The notes under the pieces: generated by a model
What the model was told of the DNA's origin: nothing
The model's input: only the letters and a program-made list of their open reading frames with translations
The model's database searches: none
In this document: positions 43,038-50,537 of the stretch, piece by piece
Numbering within the stretch: position 1 is the first letter of the stretch
Layout: each line of letters starts with the position of its first letter
Made by a program: the position numbers and the translations under genes
NCBI RefSeq assembly: GCF_011761265.1
Contig: NZ_JAAOZB010000001.1
Location: 682,001 to 746,000, forward strand
From: Microbacterium halimionae
Lineage (GTDB): Bacteria > Actinomycetota > Actinomycetes > Actinomycetales > Microbacteriaceae
Direction of reading: 5' to 3'
DNA: 64,000 nt

Positions 43038-44248
43038 GCGAGGTGATCGCGATCATTCCAGCGCGCGGCGGGTCGAAGGGCATTCCGGGCAAGAATCTGC
43101 AGCGCGTGGGCGGCATTCCGCTCGTCGCTCGTGCCGTGGCAGCGGCGCGCGCAGCGGACAGCGTCGATCGCGTTGTGGTCTCGACCGATGACCCCGAGAT
43201 TGCCCGGGTTGCGACCGAGTGGGGCGCCGATGTCGTGACGCGCCCGGGAGCACTTTCGGGCGATGAAGCGAGTAGCGAAAGCGCACTGCGCCACGCCATA
43301 ATGCAGCTCTCCGGAACGACAGCCGATGTTGCAACCGTCGTGTTCGTGCAGGCCACGTCGCCCTTCATCGATCCGTCACACATCGACCGAGCCGTCGATA
43401 TGGTCACCTCCGGAACGCACGACTGCGTCTTCTCGGCTGTCGAGACCTACGGATTTTTGTGGGCGCCTGATGCAAGCGGCAATACGCACGGCATCAACCA
43501 TGACCGAGCAGTGCGCCCGCGCCGCCAAGATCGCGCGCCGCACTTTCTCGAAACGGGCGCCTTCTATGTGATGGATGCCGAGGGCTTTCTCGAAGCGGGC
43601 CATCGCTTCTTCGGCCGAGTCGGTTTCGTGGCAGTCGACGAGCGTTCCGCGATTGAAATCGACGACCCGACGCAGCTCGAGCTTGCGCGCGCACTGGCGC
43701 CGCTCATGGTCACCGGCGGTGAGCCGATCCATGTCGACGCTGTTGTGACCGACTTCGATGGCGTGCACACCGATGACACGGCGACGGTCGACTCGAAGGG
43801 CCGTGAATACGTGCGAGTCAGTCGGTCTGACGGCGCAGGTGTGGCGGCGCTTCGTCGAGCCGACATTCCCCTTCTGATTCTCTCGACGGAAACGAATCCT
43901 GTCGTGACCGCTCGCGCCACAAAGCTTGGCGTCGATGTGCGCCAGGGCGTGAGCGACAAGCTCGCTGTGCTTCGCGAATGGGCAGCGGGGCGCGGCATCC
44001 CGCTCGATCGCATCGCCTACGTCGGAAACGATCTCAACGACCTGTCGTGCCTCGAGGCAGTCGGGTGGCCGGTGGCTGTGCCCGGGTCGCACCCCATGGT
44101 GCTGGCCGCGGCCCGAGTTGTGACGACTCACGCGGGTGGCGACGGCGCCGTCCGCGAAGTTGCCGAGCGCGTGCTCGATACAAGAGCTTCGGCAGCGCGC
44201 GGACGCGCTACCGCAACCGCCGCGACAACTGAAAGGTCTGCGACATGA
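43034..44248 (+). CDS. neuA: CMP-nonulosonate (N-acylneuraminate) cytidylyltransferase with HAD phosphatase domain
   Basis: A 404-residue bifunctional protein. Residues ~1-225 are a NeuA domain: IAIIPARGGSKGIPGKNLQRVGGIPL (CTP site), VSTDDPEIARVATEWGADVVTRP, VFVQATSPF, and a late VDERSAIEIDDPTQLELA. Residues ~232-385 are a KDO-8-P-phosphatase-like HAD domain: VVTDFDGVHTDD (DxD nucleophile motif), LILSTETNPVV, VRQGVSDKLAVLREW (Lys), YVGNDLNDLSCLEAVGWPVAVP (GNDxND). The same fusion occurs in animal CMAS and some bacteria, where the HAD part can dephosphorylate a 9-phosphate sugar. ATG start overlaps the previous gene by 4 nt. Confidence 0.92.
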   Translation: MSEVIAIIPARGGSKGIPGKNLQRVGGIPLVARAVAAARAADSVDRVVVSTDDPEIARVATEWGADVVTRPGALSGDEASSESALRHAIMQLSGTTADVATVVFVQATSPFIDPSHIDRAVDMVTSGTHDCVFSAVETYGFLWAPDASGNTHGINHDRAVRPRRQDRAPHFLETGAFYVMDAEGFLEAGHRFFGRVGFVAVDERSAIEIDDPTQLELARALAPLMVTGGEPIHVDAVVTDFDGVHTDDTATVDSKGREYVRVSRSDGAGVAALRRADIPLLILSTETNPVVTARATKLGVDVRQGVSDKLAVLREWAAGRGIPLDRIAYVGNDLNDLSCLEAVGWPVAVPGSHPMVLAAARVVTTHAGGDGAVREVAERVLDTRASAARGRATATAATTERSAT

Positions 44249-45117
44249 CTGTGACAATCGGAAACCACGTGATCGGAGGCGGACGACCCGCTTACGTGAT
44301 CGCCGAGATCGGCCTCAACCACAATGGCGACGTTGCAATTGCCAAAGAGCTCATCGACGTGGCAGTTGCCGCCGGTGCTGATGCCGTGAAGTTTCAAAAG
44401 CGCACGCCGGAGATCTGCACCCCCGAACACATGCGTGACATTCCGCGCGAGACGCCGTGGGGAACCATGACGTACCTCGACTACCGCTACCGGGTCGAGT
44501 TCGGTCTCGAGCAGTACATCGAGCTCTCGGATTACGCCCTCTTGCGCGGTCTCGATCTGTTCGCATCTCCCTGGGACGTGCCGAGCGTGAAGTTTCTCGA
44601 GAAGCTCCAGGTACCAGCCCACAAGGTGGCGTCGGCGTGCCTGACTGACGTTCCGCTGCTCGAAGCGTTGCGCGACACGGGAAAGCCGATCATTCTCTCC
44701 ACCGGCATGTCGACGATGGAGCAGATCGACGCGGCCATCGACGTGTTGGGTACCGATCAGCTCGTGCTGATGCACGCGACATCGACCTATCCGATGGAGC
44801 CCGACGAGGCAAACCTTCGCATGATCCCCGCGCTTCGCAACCGCTACCCGGGAGTGCCGGTGGGGTATTCCGGGCATGAGCGTGGACTCCAGATTTCGCT
44901 TGCCGCCGTTGCACTCGGCGCAGTCGCAGTCGAACGCCACATCACGCTTGACCGCACGATGTGGGGTTCCGACCACGCCGCGTCGCTCGAGCCGACGGGA
45001 CTCACACACCTCATCCGTGACATCCGCATCGTTGAGCAGGCGCTCGGCGACGGCGTGAAGCGCGTGTATGAGGGCGAGCGGGCGCCCATGGCGAAGCTTC
45101 GCCGGGTGAGCGCCTGA
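44245..45117 (+). CDS. neuB: N-acetylneuraminate/Kdn synthase (NeuB-type), without SAF domain
   Basis: A 290-residue TIM-barrel synthase condensing phosphoenolpyruvate with a mannosamine or mannose acceptor. AYVIAEIGLNHNGDVAIAKELIDVAVAAGADAVKFQKR, DLFASPWDVPSVKFLEKLQVPAHKVASAC, PIILSTGMSTMEQIDAAI, LMHATSTYPMEPDEANLRMI, PVGYSGHERGLQISLAAVALGAVAVERHITLDRTMWGSDHAASLEP are all conserved barrel motifs. Typical NeuB is ~345 residues; the C-terminal SAF (antifreeze-like) lid is absent. Starts within ATGA shared with neuA. With no epimerase gene nearby and a HAD domain on NeuA, a phosphorylated acceptor is plausible. Confidence 0.92.
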   Translation: MTVTIGNHVIGGGRPAYVIAEIGLNHNGDVAIAKELIDVAVAAGADAVKFQKRTPEICTPEHMRDIPRETPWGTMTYLDYRYRVEFGLEQYIELSDYALLRGLDLFASPWDVPSVKFLEKLQVPAHKVASACLTDVPLLEALRDTGKPIILSTGMSTMEQIDAAIDVLGTDQLVLMHATSTYPMEPDEANLRMIPALRNRYPGVPVGYSGHERGLQISLAAVALGAVAVERHITLDRTMWGSDHAASLEPTGLTHLIRDIRIVEQALGDGVKRVYEGERAPMAKLRRVSA

Positions 45118-46388
45118 GCGCTCACGAGGTCGCGTCGCCGACGCCGAGAGTTGTCGCAATCGCCGACAGCGACTCTTACGTCAAATGGGCGGCAGCGCTC
45201 CTCGGAACGCTGCCGCCCGAGGCCGGCGCAACGCTCCTGATCGTCGAAACGCGCGGCACGGTGAGCGCGGCACAGCAAAAAGCAGCCCTCCACGGCAGCG
45301 GGCTTGAGAGCACGCGGGTGCGTCGTATCGAGTACACGCAGCTCGCCGAAGTACTGCAGAAAGAAGCCCCCGACGCGGTGCTTCTCGCAGCTCGCGGACC
45401 CGTTGTGCGCGTGCTCGCCCGAGTGGTTGCCGCGCTCGATCCACGCCCGGTGCTAGTGACTGGGCTGCCTGGAATCTCGATTCCGGCAACGACTGCGGCT
45501 CTCATTCACCGCACGCAGTGCGACCTCTTCGTGCTGCACTCGCACGCCGAGGTGCAGAGCTTCGTGGAGCTTGCCCGCTTTCGCCAGATGACGCAGCGGT
45601 TCGCCCTCGCCCGGCTGCCGTTTCTTGCACAGCTGGGAGACGCGGATGCCACTCCCACAACGGATCGCACGGACCTCGTTTTTGCGTCGCAAGCTATCGT
45701 TCCGCGCGAGCGGGCTGACCGCCGTCGGGTTGTGGAGATGCTTGTGCGCGCTGCGATTGCGAACCCTGATCGACGCGTTGTGCTCAAAGAGCGCGCCGTC
45801 AAAGGCGAACTGCAAACTCACCGACAGAAAGACGCGCTGCCCGACCTCCTCGCGCGCCTTGGTCCGGTTCCTCCGAACCTCGTCGTATCGACCGCACCCA
45901 TGTCGCGCGCGCTCGAGAGCGCAGAAGGCCTGGTGACCGTGAGCTCGACAGCAGCACTCGAGGCGGTGGCCCGCGGCATCCCGATCATCGCTCTTGACAC
46001 CTTTGGAGTCTCGCCCGAGATGATCAACCCGGTGTTCGTCGGAAGCGGTCTCTTCGGCTCCGAAGACGACGTCGTAGCGCGAAACTTTCGCCACCCGAGC
46101 GATGAGTGGCTGCGCTCTACCTACTTCCATGCGCCGGTGGATGACGACTGGGTGGCGCAGATCGCTGAGCTCGTGGCGCTTCGACGCGCGGGTTCGCTGC
46201 CGGTGAAGCCCGCCCGCGTCCGCCGTGGCGGAGTGGTGCGCGACGCGTGGGAGCGAAAGCTGGCTCTCGGCCACCACGACCGCACAGTGTCTGGCATTGC
46301 TGTTGTGGCCGTCGGCATCCCGCTGCGTGTGGTGGTTCGTCTCGCGCGGCGCGCGACCGCCCCCTTTCGCGACACCTCCCCGGCCTGA
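45114..46388 (+). CDS. putative glycosyltransferase (DUF6716-type), apparent CTG start
   Basis: Recognisable protein sequence (PRVVAIADSDSYVKWAAALLG) begins right after the neuB stop, but the open frame upstream to 45072 contains no ATG, GTG or TTG. The only near-start is CTG at 45114, which overlaps the neuB TGA as CTGA, exactly as ATGA does at the two previous junctions; GGGTGAG precedes it. This gives 424 residues. A GTG at 45261 would delete ~49 residues of the N-terminal Rossmann strand. The C-terminal half has TAPMSRALESAEGLVTVSSTAALEAVARGIPIIALDTFG, a nucleotide-sugar binding pattern of GT-B enzymes. It probably builds or exports the ulosonate polymer. Confidence 0.7.
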   Translation: MSAHEVASPTPRVVAIADSDSYVKWAAALLGTLPPEAGATLLIVETRGTVSAAQQKAALHGSGLESTRVRRIEYTQLAEVLQKEAPDAVLLAARGPVVRVLARVVAALDPRPVLVTGLPGISIPATTAALIHRTQCDLFVLHSHAEVQSFVELARFRQMTQRFALARLPFLAQLGDADATPTTDRTDLVFASQAIVPRERADRRRVVEMLVRAAIANPDRRVVLKERAVKGELQTHRQKDALPDLLARLGPVPPNLVVSTAPMSRALESAEGLVTVSSTAALEAVARGIPIIALDTFGVSPEMINPVFVGSGLFGSEDDVVARNFRHPSDEWLRSTYFHAPVDDDWVAQIAELVALRRAGSLPVKPARVRRGGVVRDAWERKLALGHHDRTVSGIAVVAVGIPLRVVVRLARRATAPFRDTSPA

Positions 46389-46400
46389 CCTGCCCGGCTC

Positions 46401-46440
46401 GGCCCGGCGCGGTTCGGCCCGGCCCGGCGCGGTTCGGCCT
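46401..46440. repeat. 20-bp tandem duplication
   Basis: Two adjacent 20-bp units (GGCCCGGCGCGGTTCGGCC plus C or T) directly after the ulosonate operon. Confidence 0.75.
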
Positions 46441-46468
46441 TAGCCCTTGCCGCTCCCGCCTCTTCGCA

Positions 46469-46557
46469 TTCGCCGAAACGCTGCTCGCTGGCGCGACACG
46501 CCGAGTCGTCGGGCTCGACCGCGGTGTGTCGCCGGTTAAAGGCAGCGTTTCGGCGAA
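46469..46557. repeat. palindromic element, family B, copy 1
   Basis: 16-nt perfect arms TTCGCCGAAACGCTGC (46469-46484) and complement (46542-46557). Inner arms with GCGACAC/GTGTGTCGC extend the hairpin. Related copies at 49797 and 50371. It lies in the 251-bp gap between the ulosonate operon and the convergent FNT gene; nothing else is recognised there. Confidence 0.8.
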
Positions 46558-46639
46558 CGGGCAGGGGTGAAGCTCGCGGCGAGTGGGTCAGGCTAAGGCT
46601 AGTTTTTCAGCCGTGGCTGGGGTGTCGACCGCGCCTGGT

Positions 46640-47464
46640 TCAGGCCGTGGCGGGTGTTTCGATCGCTGCGGCTTCGCTCGGCGCCCGGTATCGGGGTGAT
46701 CCGCCGATGACCCAATAGGCGAGCCCCACGACGAGCGCACCGCCGACGAGGTTGCCGAGTCCGACCCAGAGCATGTTGGTTCCGAATGAGCTCCAGGTTG
46801 CGCTTTCGACTCCGGTGGCAAAGCCCAGAGTGAAGGTCGTCATATTCGCCACGACGTGCTCGAAGCCCGAGGCGATGAACGCCAGAAGAGCCCAGAAGAT
46901 CACGGCGAGCTTCGGGCCGTCCGTGGTCAATCGTGCGACCATCCAGATTGCCAAACACACCAGCACGTTGCACAAAATGCCACGCACGAAAAGTTGCAGC
47001 GGAGCCTCGTGAGCCTTGGCGTCAATCATCGCCTCGAGCATGTCGGCAGCCGCAGGATTGTCGTGCACCACTCCCGAAACGGCGACCAGGATGCCGAAAA
47101 CCGCTGACCCGAGAAGGTTCGCTATGAACGTGAACCCGAGCGCGCCGGCGGCGGGTCCCCGCGGTGTCGCTCGCATGAGCGTGCCCTGCGTGAGCGTCAT
47201 CATCGATGAGGTCACGAGTTCAGCGCCCGCAAAGACCACGAGTGTCAGGGCGATTCCGAACACCAGCCCGCTGACGAGCTTGGTGAGCCCGTCATCTGCC
47301 GCGGCGAGCGGCCCGGCGGTACTGAGCATCAGGACGACGGCGATACCGACGTACGCACCCGCGAGCATGCCAGCGACTGTGAATCGCACGGGATGTCGGA
47401 GCTCCGCCACCTTGTGGATGGCAGCATCCGCTTGATACCCGAGGGTCTGTTCGATCGTCCGCAC
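46640..47464 (-). CDS. formate/nitrite transporter (FNT) family channel
   Basis: A 274-residue six-helix protein. HPVRFTVAGMLAGAYVGIAVVLML (helix 1), LVVFAGAELVTSSMMTLTQGTL (first re-entrant loop), LFVRGILCNVLVCLAIWMVARLT (helix with the conserved N-L-V-C-L-A), FIASGFEHVVANMTTFTLGFATG (GFEHxVANM signature with the central His). It conducts formate, nitrite, hydrosulfide or similar weak-acid anions; the substrate cannot be assigned. GTG 47464 with TAGGGT 6 nt upstream inside a two-site operator-like repeat. Confidence 0.9.
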   Translation of the reverse strand: MRTIEQTLGYQADAAIHKVAELRHPVRFTVAGMLAGAYVGIAVVLMLSTAGPLAAADDGLTKLVSGLVFGIALTLVVFAGAELVTSSMMTLTQGTLMRATPRGPAAGALGFTFIANLLGSAVFGILVAVSGVVHDNPAAADMLEAMIDAKAHEAPLQLFVRGILCNVLVCLAIWMVARLTTDGPKLAVIFWALLAFIASGFEHVVANMTTFTLGFATGVESATWSSFGTNMLWVGLGNLVGGALVVGLAYWVIGGSPRYRAPSEAAAIETPATA

Positions 47465-47466
47465 AC

Positions 47467-47507
47467 TTCGACCCTAGGGAGCGGTCAGACCACACCCTAG
47501 GGTCGAA
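47467..47507 (-). promoter_or_regulatory. two CCCTAGGG sites and -10 box (TAGGGT) upstream of FNT gene
   Basis: 13-nt inverted arms TTCGACCCTAGGG (47467-47479) and CCCTAGGGTCGAA (47495-47507). Each contains the self-palindrome CCCTAGGG, 23 bp apart. The proximal copy supplies TAGGGT (47471-47476) six bases before the GTG start, so a bound factor would cover the -10 box. Looks like a tandem operator, not a terminator (no T-run). Confidence 0.55.
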
Positions 47508-47536
47508 AGTCCCGAGCGATCAGGACTAGCGAAGAG

Positions 47537-48322
47537 TCAGTATTTCGCTGACTGTCCGCCGTCGATCGGAATGACTGCCGCGTTGACGTACGTGGAGTCA
47601 TCAGACAGTAAGAAGGCCACGACTGAAGCGATCTCGTGGGCCTCGCCGTAGCGTTTGGTGGGGTTAGCCTGAATGAACTGCTCGGCAGCTGCGCGCGGGT
47701 TCTCGGCGTCGATCTGCTTCATCGAGTTTTCTACCATGGGCGTCCAGATCGCACCCGGTGCAATCGCGTTGATGCGGATGCCGTCGGCGCCGTATTCGAC
47801 GGCGGAATTGCGCGTGAGACCCACAACGCCGTGCTTCGCGGCGGCGTAGCCAGACTGGTTACCCACGCCACGGATGCCTCCAACGCTTGCCGTGTTCACG
47901 ACGGCGCCGCTGCCCTGTCGCTTCATAACGGCGAGTACCTTCTCGAGGCCGAGGAAGACGCCGCGGAGGTTGATCGCTACGACCTTGTCGAACTCATCTG
48001 CGGTGAAGTTTTCGGTGAGGTTCTGCTTGCCCTCAATGCCAGCGTTATTGAAGAAGCCGTCGATGGTGCCGAACTTTTCGACTGTGGCGTCAACGTACTT
48101 CTGCACGTCGGCCTCTTTCGAGACATCCGCGATGACTGTGACGTATTCCGCATCGGGTGCGGCAGCGGTGACTGTCTTTACTGTCTCGGTGAGCCCGTTT
48201 TCGGAGATGTCGACAAGTGCCAGCTTCGCGCCGTCTTTTGCCAGGCGCTCTGCCGTTGCCCGACCAAGGCCGGAACCTGCGCCGGTGATGAGGATCGTCT
48301 TGTTGGTGAATCGTTCTGTCAT
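47537..48322 (-). CDS. SDR-family oxidoreductase (glucose 1-dehydrogenase-like)
   Basis: A 261-residue classical SDR. TILITGAGSGLGRATAERLAKDGAKLALVDIS (TGxxxGxG and Asp after strand 2, favouring NAD+), NNAGIEGKQ, VVNTASVGGIRGVGNQSGYAAAKHGVVGLTRNSAVEYG (Ser, YxxxK), INAIAPGAIWTPM, and STYVNAAVIPIDGGQSAKY. Monocistronic. The substrate is unknown; cyclic alcohols or sugars are typical. Confidence 0.87.
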   Translation of the reverse strand: MTERFTNKTILITGAGSGLGRATAERLAKDGAKLALVDISENGLTETVKTVTAAAPDAEYVTVIADVSKEADVQKYVDATVEKFGTIDGFFNNAGIEGKQNLTENFTADEFDKVVAINLRGVFLGLEKVLAVMKRQGSGAVVNTASVGGIRGVGNQSGYAAAKHGVVGLTRNSAVEYGADGIRINAIAPGAIWTPMVENSMKQIDAENPRAAAEQFIQANPTKRYGEAHEIASVVAFLLSDDSTYVNAAVIPIDGGQSAKY

Positions 48323-48579
48323 GTCAGCCTCCTGAGCTGTCGTTGAGGAACGGCCCGTTGGTCTTCACATCAGCGAGTCGCGCGCCGGTGTGGGCGCCTC
48401 ATTCCAAAATACGCCTGATATTCATGCGGATGCATATATTCGCCGTCAGCGAACGGAGTTGCGGAGCATAGCGTTTTGCCCCTTGAGCGCAACACCCGTT
48501 CTGAGCGACGGCGCCCGACCTAGCATTGTGCGGGTCGGCGCAGACGTGCCGATGTGAGTAGCGAAAGGTGGATGACGAG

Positions 48580-49761
48580 ATGGAGCGATTTGATTACGTG
48601 ATCGTCGGAGGCGGGATGGTTGCGGATGCTGCTGCCCGCGGCATCCGTGAACTCGACACCGTCGGAAGCATCGGTGTGTTCAGCGCCGACGCGGACGAAC
48701 CCTACGCTCGCCCGGCTCTCAGCAAGAAGCTATGGACCGACCCCGACTTCACCTGGGAAAAAGTGCCGCTCGGCACAGCCGCGGATACTGGAGCTGACAT
48801 CCGGCTCAACACGCTCGTTACGTCGATTGATCGCGTGGGCAAGTCCGTGACGCTCGGCTCGGGCGAAAGCGTTGAGTACGACCGACTACTGCTCGCCACG
48901 GGTGCAACGCCACGCACGCTTGATACGCCCGAAAGCGATCGCATCATCTACTTTCGCTCGGCTGACGACTACCGCACCCTGCGAAGCCTCGCCAACGACG
49001 GCGCACACGTTGTCGTCGCGGGCGGTGGCTACATCGCCAGTGAAATCGCGGCGAGCCTCGCAACAAACGGTGTCTCGGTGGATCTCATATACCCGCACTC
49101 AGTGCTCGGCTCATCGCGTTTTACTGCCGAGATCGCGAGACGCTTCGAAGCGCTCTTCGTCGAAGGCGGTGTGAATCTCGTGCGCGAGCGTCGCGTCGAC
49201 AGCGTGAGCGAGTCGAGCGAGGGCGTCGAAGTAGTGCTTGATGACGGGGTGAAAATGTCGGCGGATGCCGTCGTCTTCGGCCTCGGAGCAGACCCCGTCG
49301 TCGCGCTCGCCGAAGACGCCGGACTTGTTGTGGATGACGGCGTCGTGGTCGACGAGACGCTCAAGACATCCGATGGCTCGGTGTGGGCCGCGGGTGACAT
49401 CGCACGATACCCCGACCCGATTCTCGGCAGCACCCGGGTCGAGCACGTCGATAACGCGAAAGAGATGGGTGCTGCAGCTGGGCGATCGCTCGCCGGTGCG
49501 GATGAGCCGTACTCGCACACCCCGTACTTCTACTCGCAGGTGTTCGGAACCCGATGGGAAGCAGTGGGAACGCTCGACCCCGAGGGTGACATTCTGCAGA
49601 TAAACCTCGACGATGATCGGGCCGTCGTCTATTACCGCGACGACGAAGGAAAACCGGTCGGCGTGCTGCTCTGGCAGGTCGAAGACGCACGGGATGCCGC
49701 CCGCCAAGTGCTCGCGGACGCCCCGACCGACGAGGCAGCGCTCGCCCAGCGAATCAGCTAG
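48580..49761 (+). CDS. FAD/NAD(P)-dependent ferredoxin-reductase-type oxidoreductase
   Basis: A 393-residue flavoprotein. FDYVIVGGGMVADAAARGIRE (FAD site), YDRLLLATGATPRTLD, HVVVAGGGYIASEIAASLATNGVSVDLI (NAD(P) site, ~145), GLGADPVVALAEDAGL, VWAAGDIARYPDP (FAD Asp), and a C-terminal interface domain with YFYSQVFGTRWEAVG. Resembles rubredoxin/putidaredoxin reductases and AIF-like enzymes. ATG 48580 is favoured because AGGTGG lies 8 nt upstream. No ferredoxin or P450 gene is adjacent. Confidence 0.87.
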   Translation: MERFDYVIVGGGMVADAAARGIRELDTVGSIGVFSADADEPYARPALSKKLWTDPDFTWEKVPLGTAADTGADIRLNTLVTSIDRVGKSVTLGSGESVEYDRLLLATGATPRTLDTPESDRIIYFRSADDYRTLRSLANDGAHVVVAGGGYIASEIAASLATNGVSVDLIYPHSVLGSSRFTAEIARRFEALFVEGGVNLVRERRVDSVSESSEGVEVVLDDGVKMSADAVVFGLGADPVVALAEDAGLVVDDGVVVDETLKTSDGSVWAAGDIARYPDPILGSTRVEHVDNAKEMGAAAGRSLAGADEPYSHTPYFYSQVFGTRWEAVGTLDPEGDILQINLDDDRAVVYYRDDEGKPVGVLLWQVEDARDAARQVLADAPTDEAALAQRIS

Positions 49762-49796
49762 CCCGCGGCATCCTGGATCGTCGTGGTGCCCCTCCG

Positions 49797-49885
49797 TTCG
49801 CCGAAACGCTGCTTCGCCGGGCGACACGCCGGGCTATGCCGGGTGCGCCCGGCGCGGCGGGCTCTCGGGGCAGCGTTTCGGCGGA
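49797..49885. repeat. palindromic element, family B, copy 2
   Basis: Arms TTCGCCGAAACGCTGC (49797-49812) and GCAGCGTTTCGGCG (49870-49883). The interior (GGGCGACAC, CGGGCTATGCCGGGTGCGC) is nearly identical to copy 3, so copies 2 and 3 are close relatives over about 85 bp. Sits in the 221-bp gap after the reductase gene. Confidence 0.85.
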
Positions 49886-49982
49886 TGAAGAGCGAGTGAA
49901 CACCGGGCGGAGAGCTGGCCGATAGCTGGCGGAGAGCTGGGGGAGAGCGCCAGAAAAGGAGCTTCGGGCGGATGCCTCGAAT

Positions 49983-50255
49983 CTAGTGATTGCGAAGTTC
50001 CCTGATGAGGTCGGCTTTTTTCAACGTGGAGTACCCGGAGAGACCGAGCTCTTTTGCGCGCTCTTTGAGCTCTGGCACCGTCCAGTCGTCGTAGCTGCCG
50101 GACTCGCCGCCTTTGCGTCCCACCTCTGAGCGACCTCTTTTCGTGCCGCCCGAGGCGTTTGAGATGCGGGCAGCTTTTTCTTTTGACGCGCCCTCGTCGC
50201 GCAGCGCCTCGTACATCTCAGGGTCTTTTAAACGAGAGTTTTTTCCGCTGGGCAT
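49983..50255 (-). CDS. DUF7218/Rho-N-like SAP-type small DNA-binding protein
   Basis: A 90-residue basic protein: MPSGKNSRLKDPEMYEALRDEGASKEKAARISNA, then SGGTKRGRSEVGRKGG, then a C-terminal YDDWTVPELKERAKELGLSGYSTLKKADLIRELRNH. The last ~33 residues are a Rho-N/SAP-type helix-extended-helix that binds nucleic acid; the first part resembles the plasmid-stabilisation-like DUF7218 region. Flanked on both sides by family B palindromes. Probably a small nucleoid or RNA-binding protein; function inferred only from the fold. Confidence 0.75.
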   Translation of the reverse strand: MPSGKNSRLKDPEMYEALRDEGASKEKAARISNASGGTKRGRSEVGRKGGESGSYDDWTVPELKERAKELGLSGYSTLKKADLIRELRNH

Positions 50256-50370
50256 TGGTCTGCCGTCCTTTCGTTTTGCCCAGGCTAGGAGGCCTGGCAA
50301 TTCACGCGCGAGGGCTTGACAGGCCGAGCGGCGCCCCTGGTTGGCTATTTCTGGCAGGCCGTGCGCAGAA

Positions 50371-50453
50371 GCCGAAACGCTGCTTCGTCGGGCGACACTC
50401 CGGGCTATGCCGGGTGCGCTCGGCGCGGCGGGCCCGCAGGCCAGCGTTTCGGC
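50371..50453. repeat. palindromic element, family B, copy 3
   Basis: Arms GCCGAAACGCTG (from 50371) and CAGCGTTTCGGC (50442-50453), with an interior nearly identical to copy 2. It lies 116 bp upstream of the Rho-N-like gene start and 84 bp before the acyl-CoA ligase, so it is not at a transcript end. Confidence 0.85.
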
Positions 50454-50537
50454 GAATGAAAGGGCCTGGGCTCGTAGACTGGCGCGGCAAGGTGCGGCCG
50501 CCGTGGCCGCGGCACCACCACGATGATCGAAGGCTCC

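Noticed and set aside
47467..47507. Intrinsic terminator for the SDR gene at 47537
   Set aside because: The inverted repeat has no T-run in the direction of SDR transcription and overlaps the -10 box of the FNT gene, so an operator is more likely.
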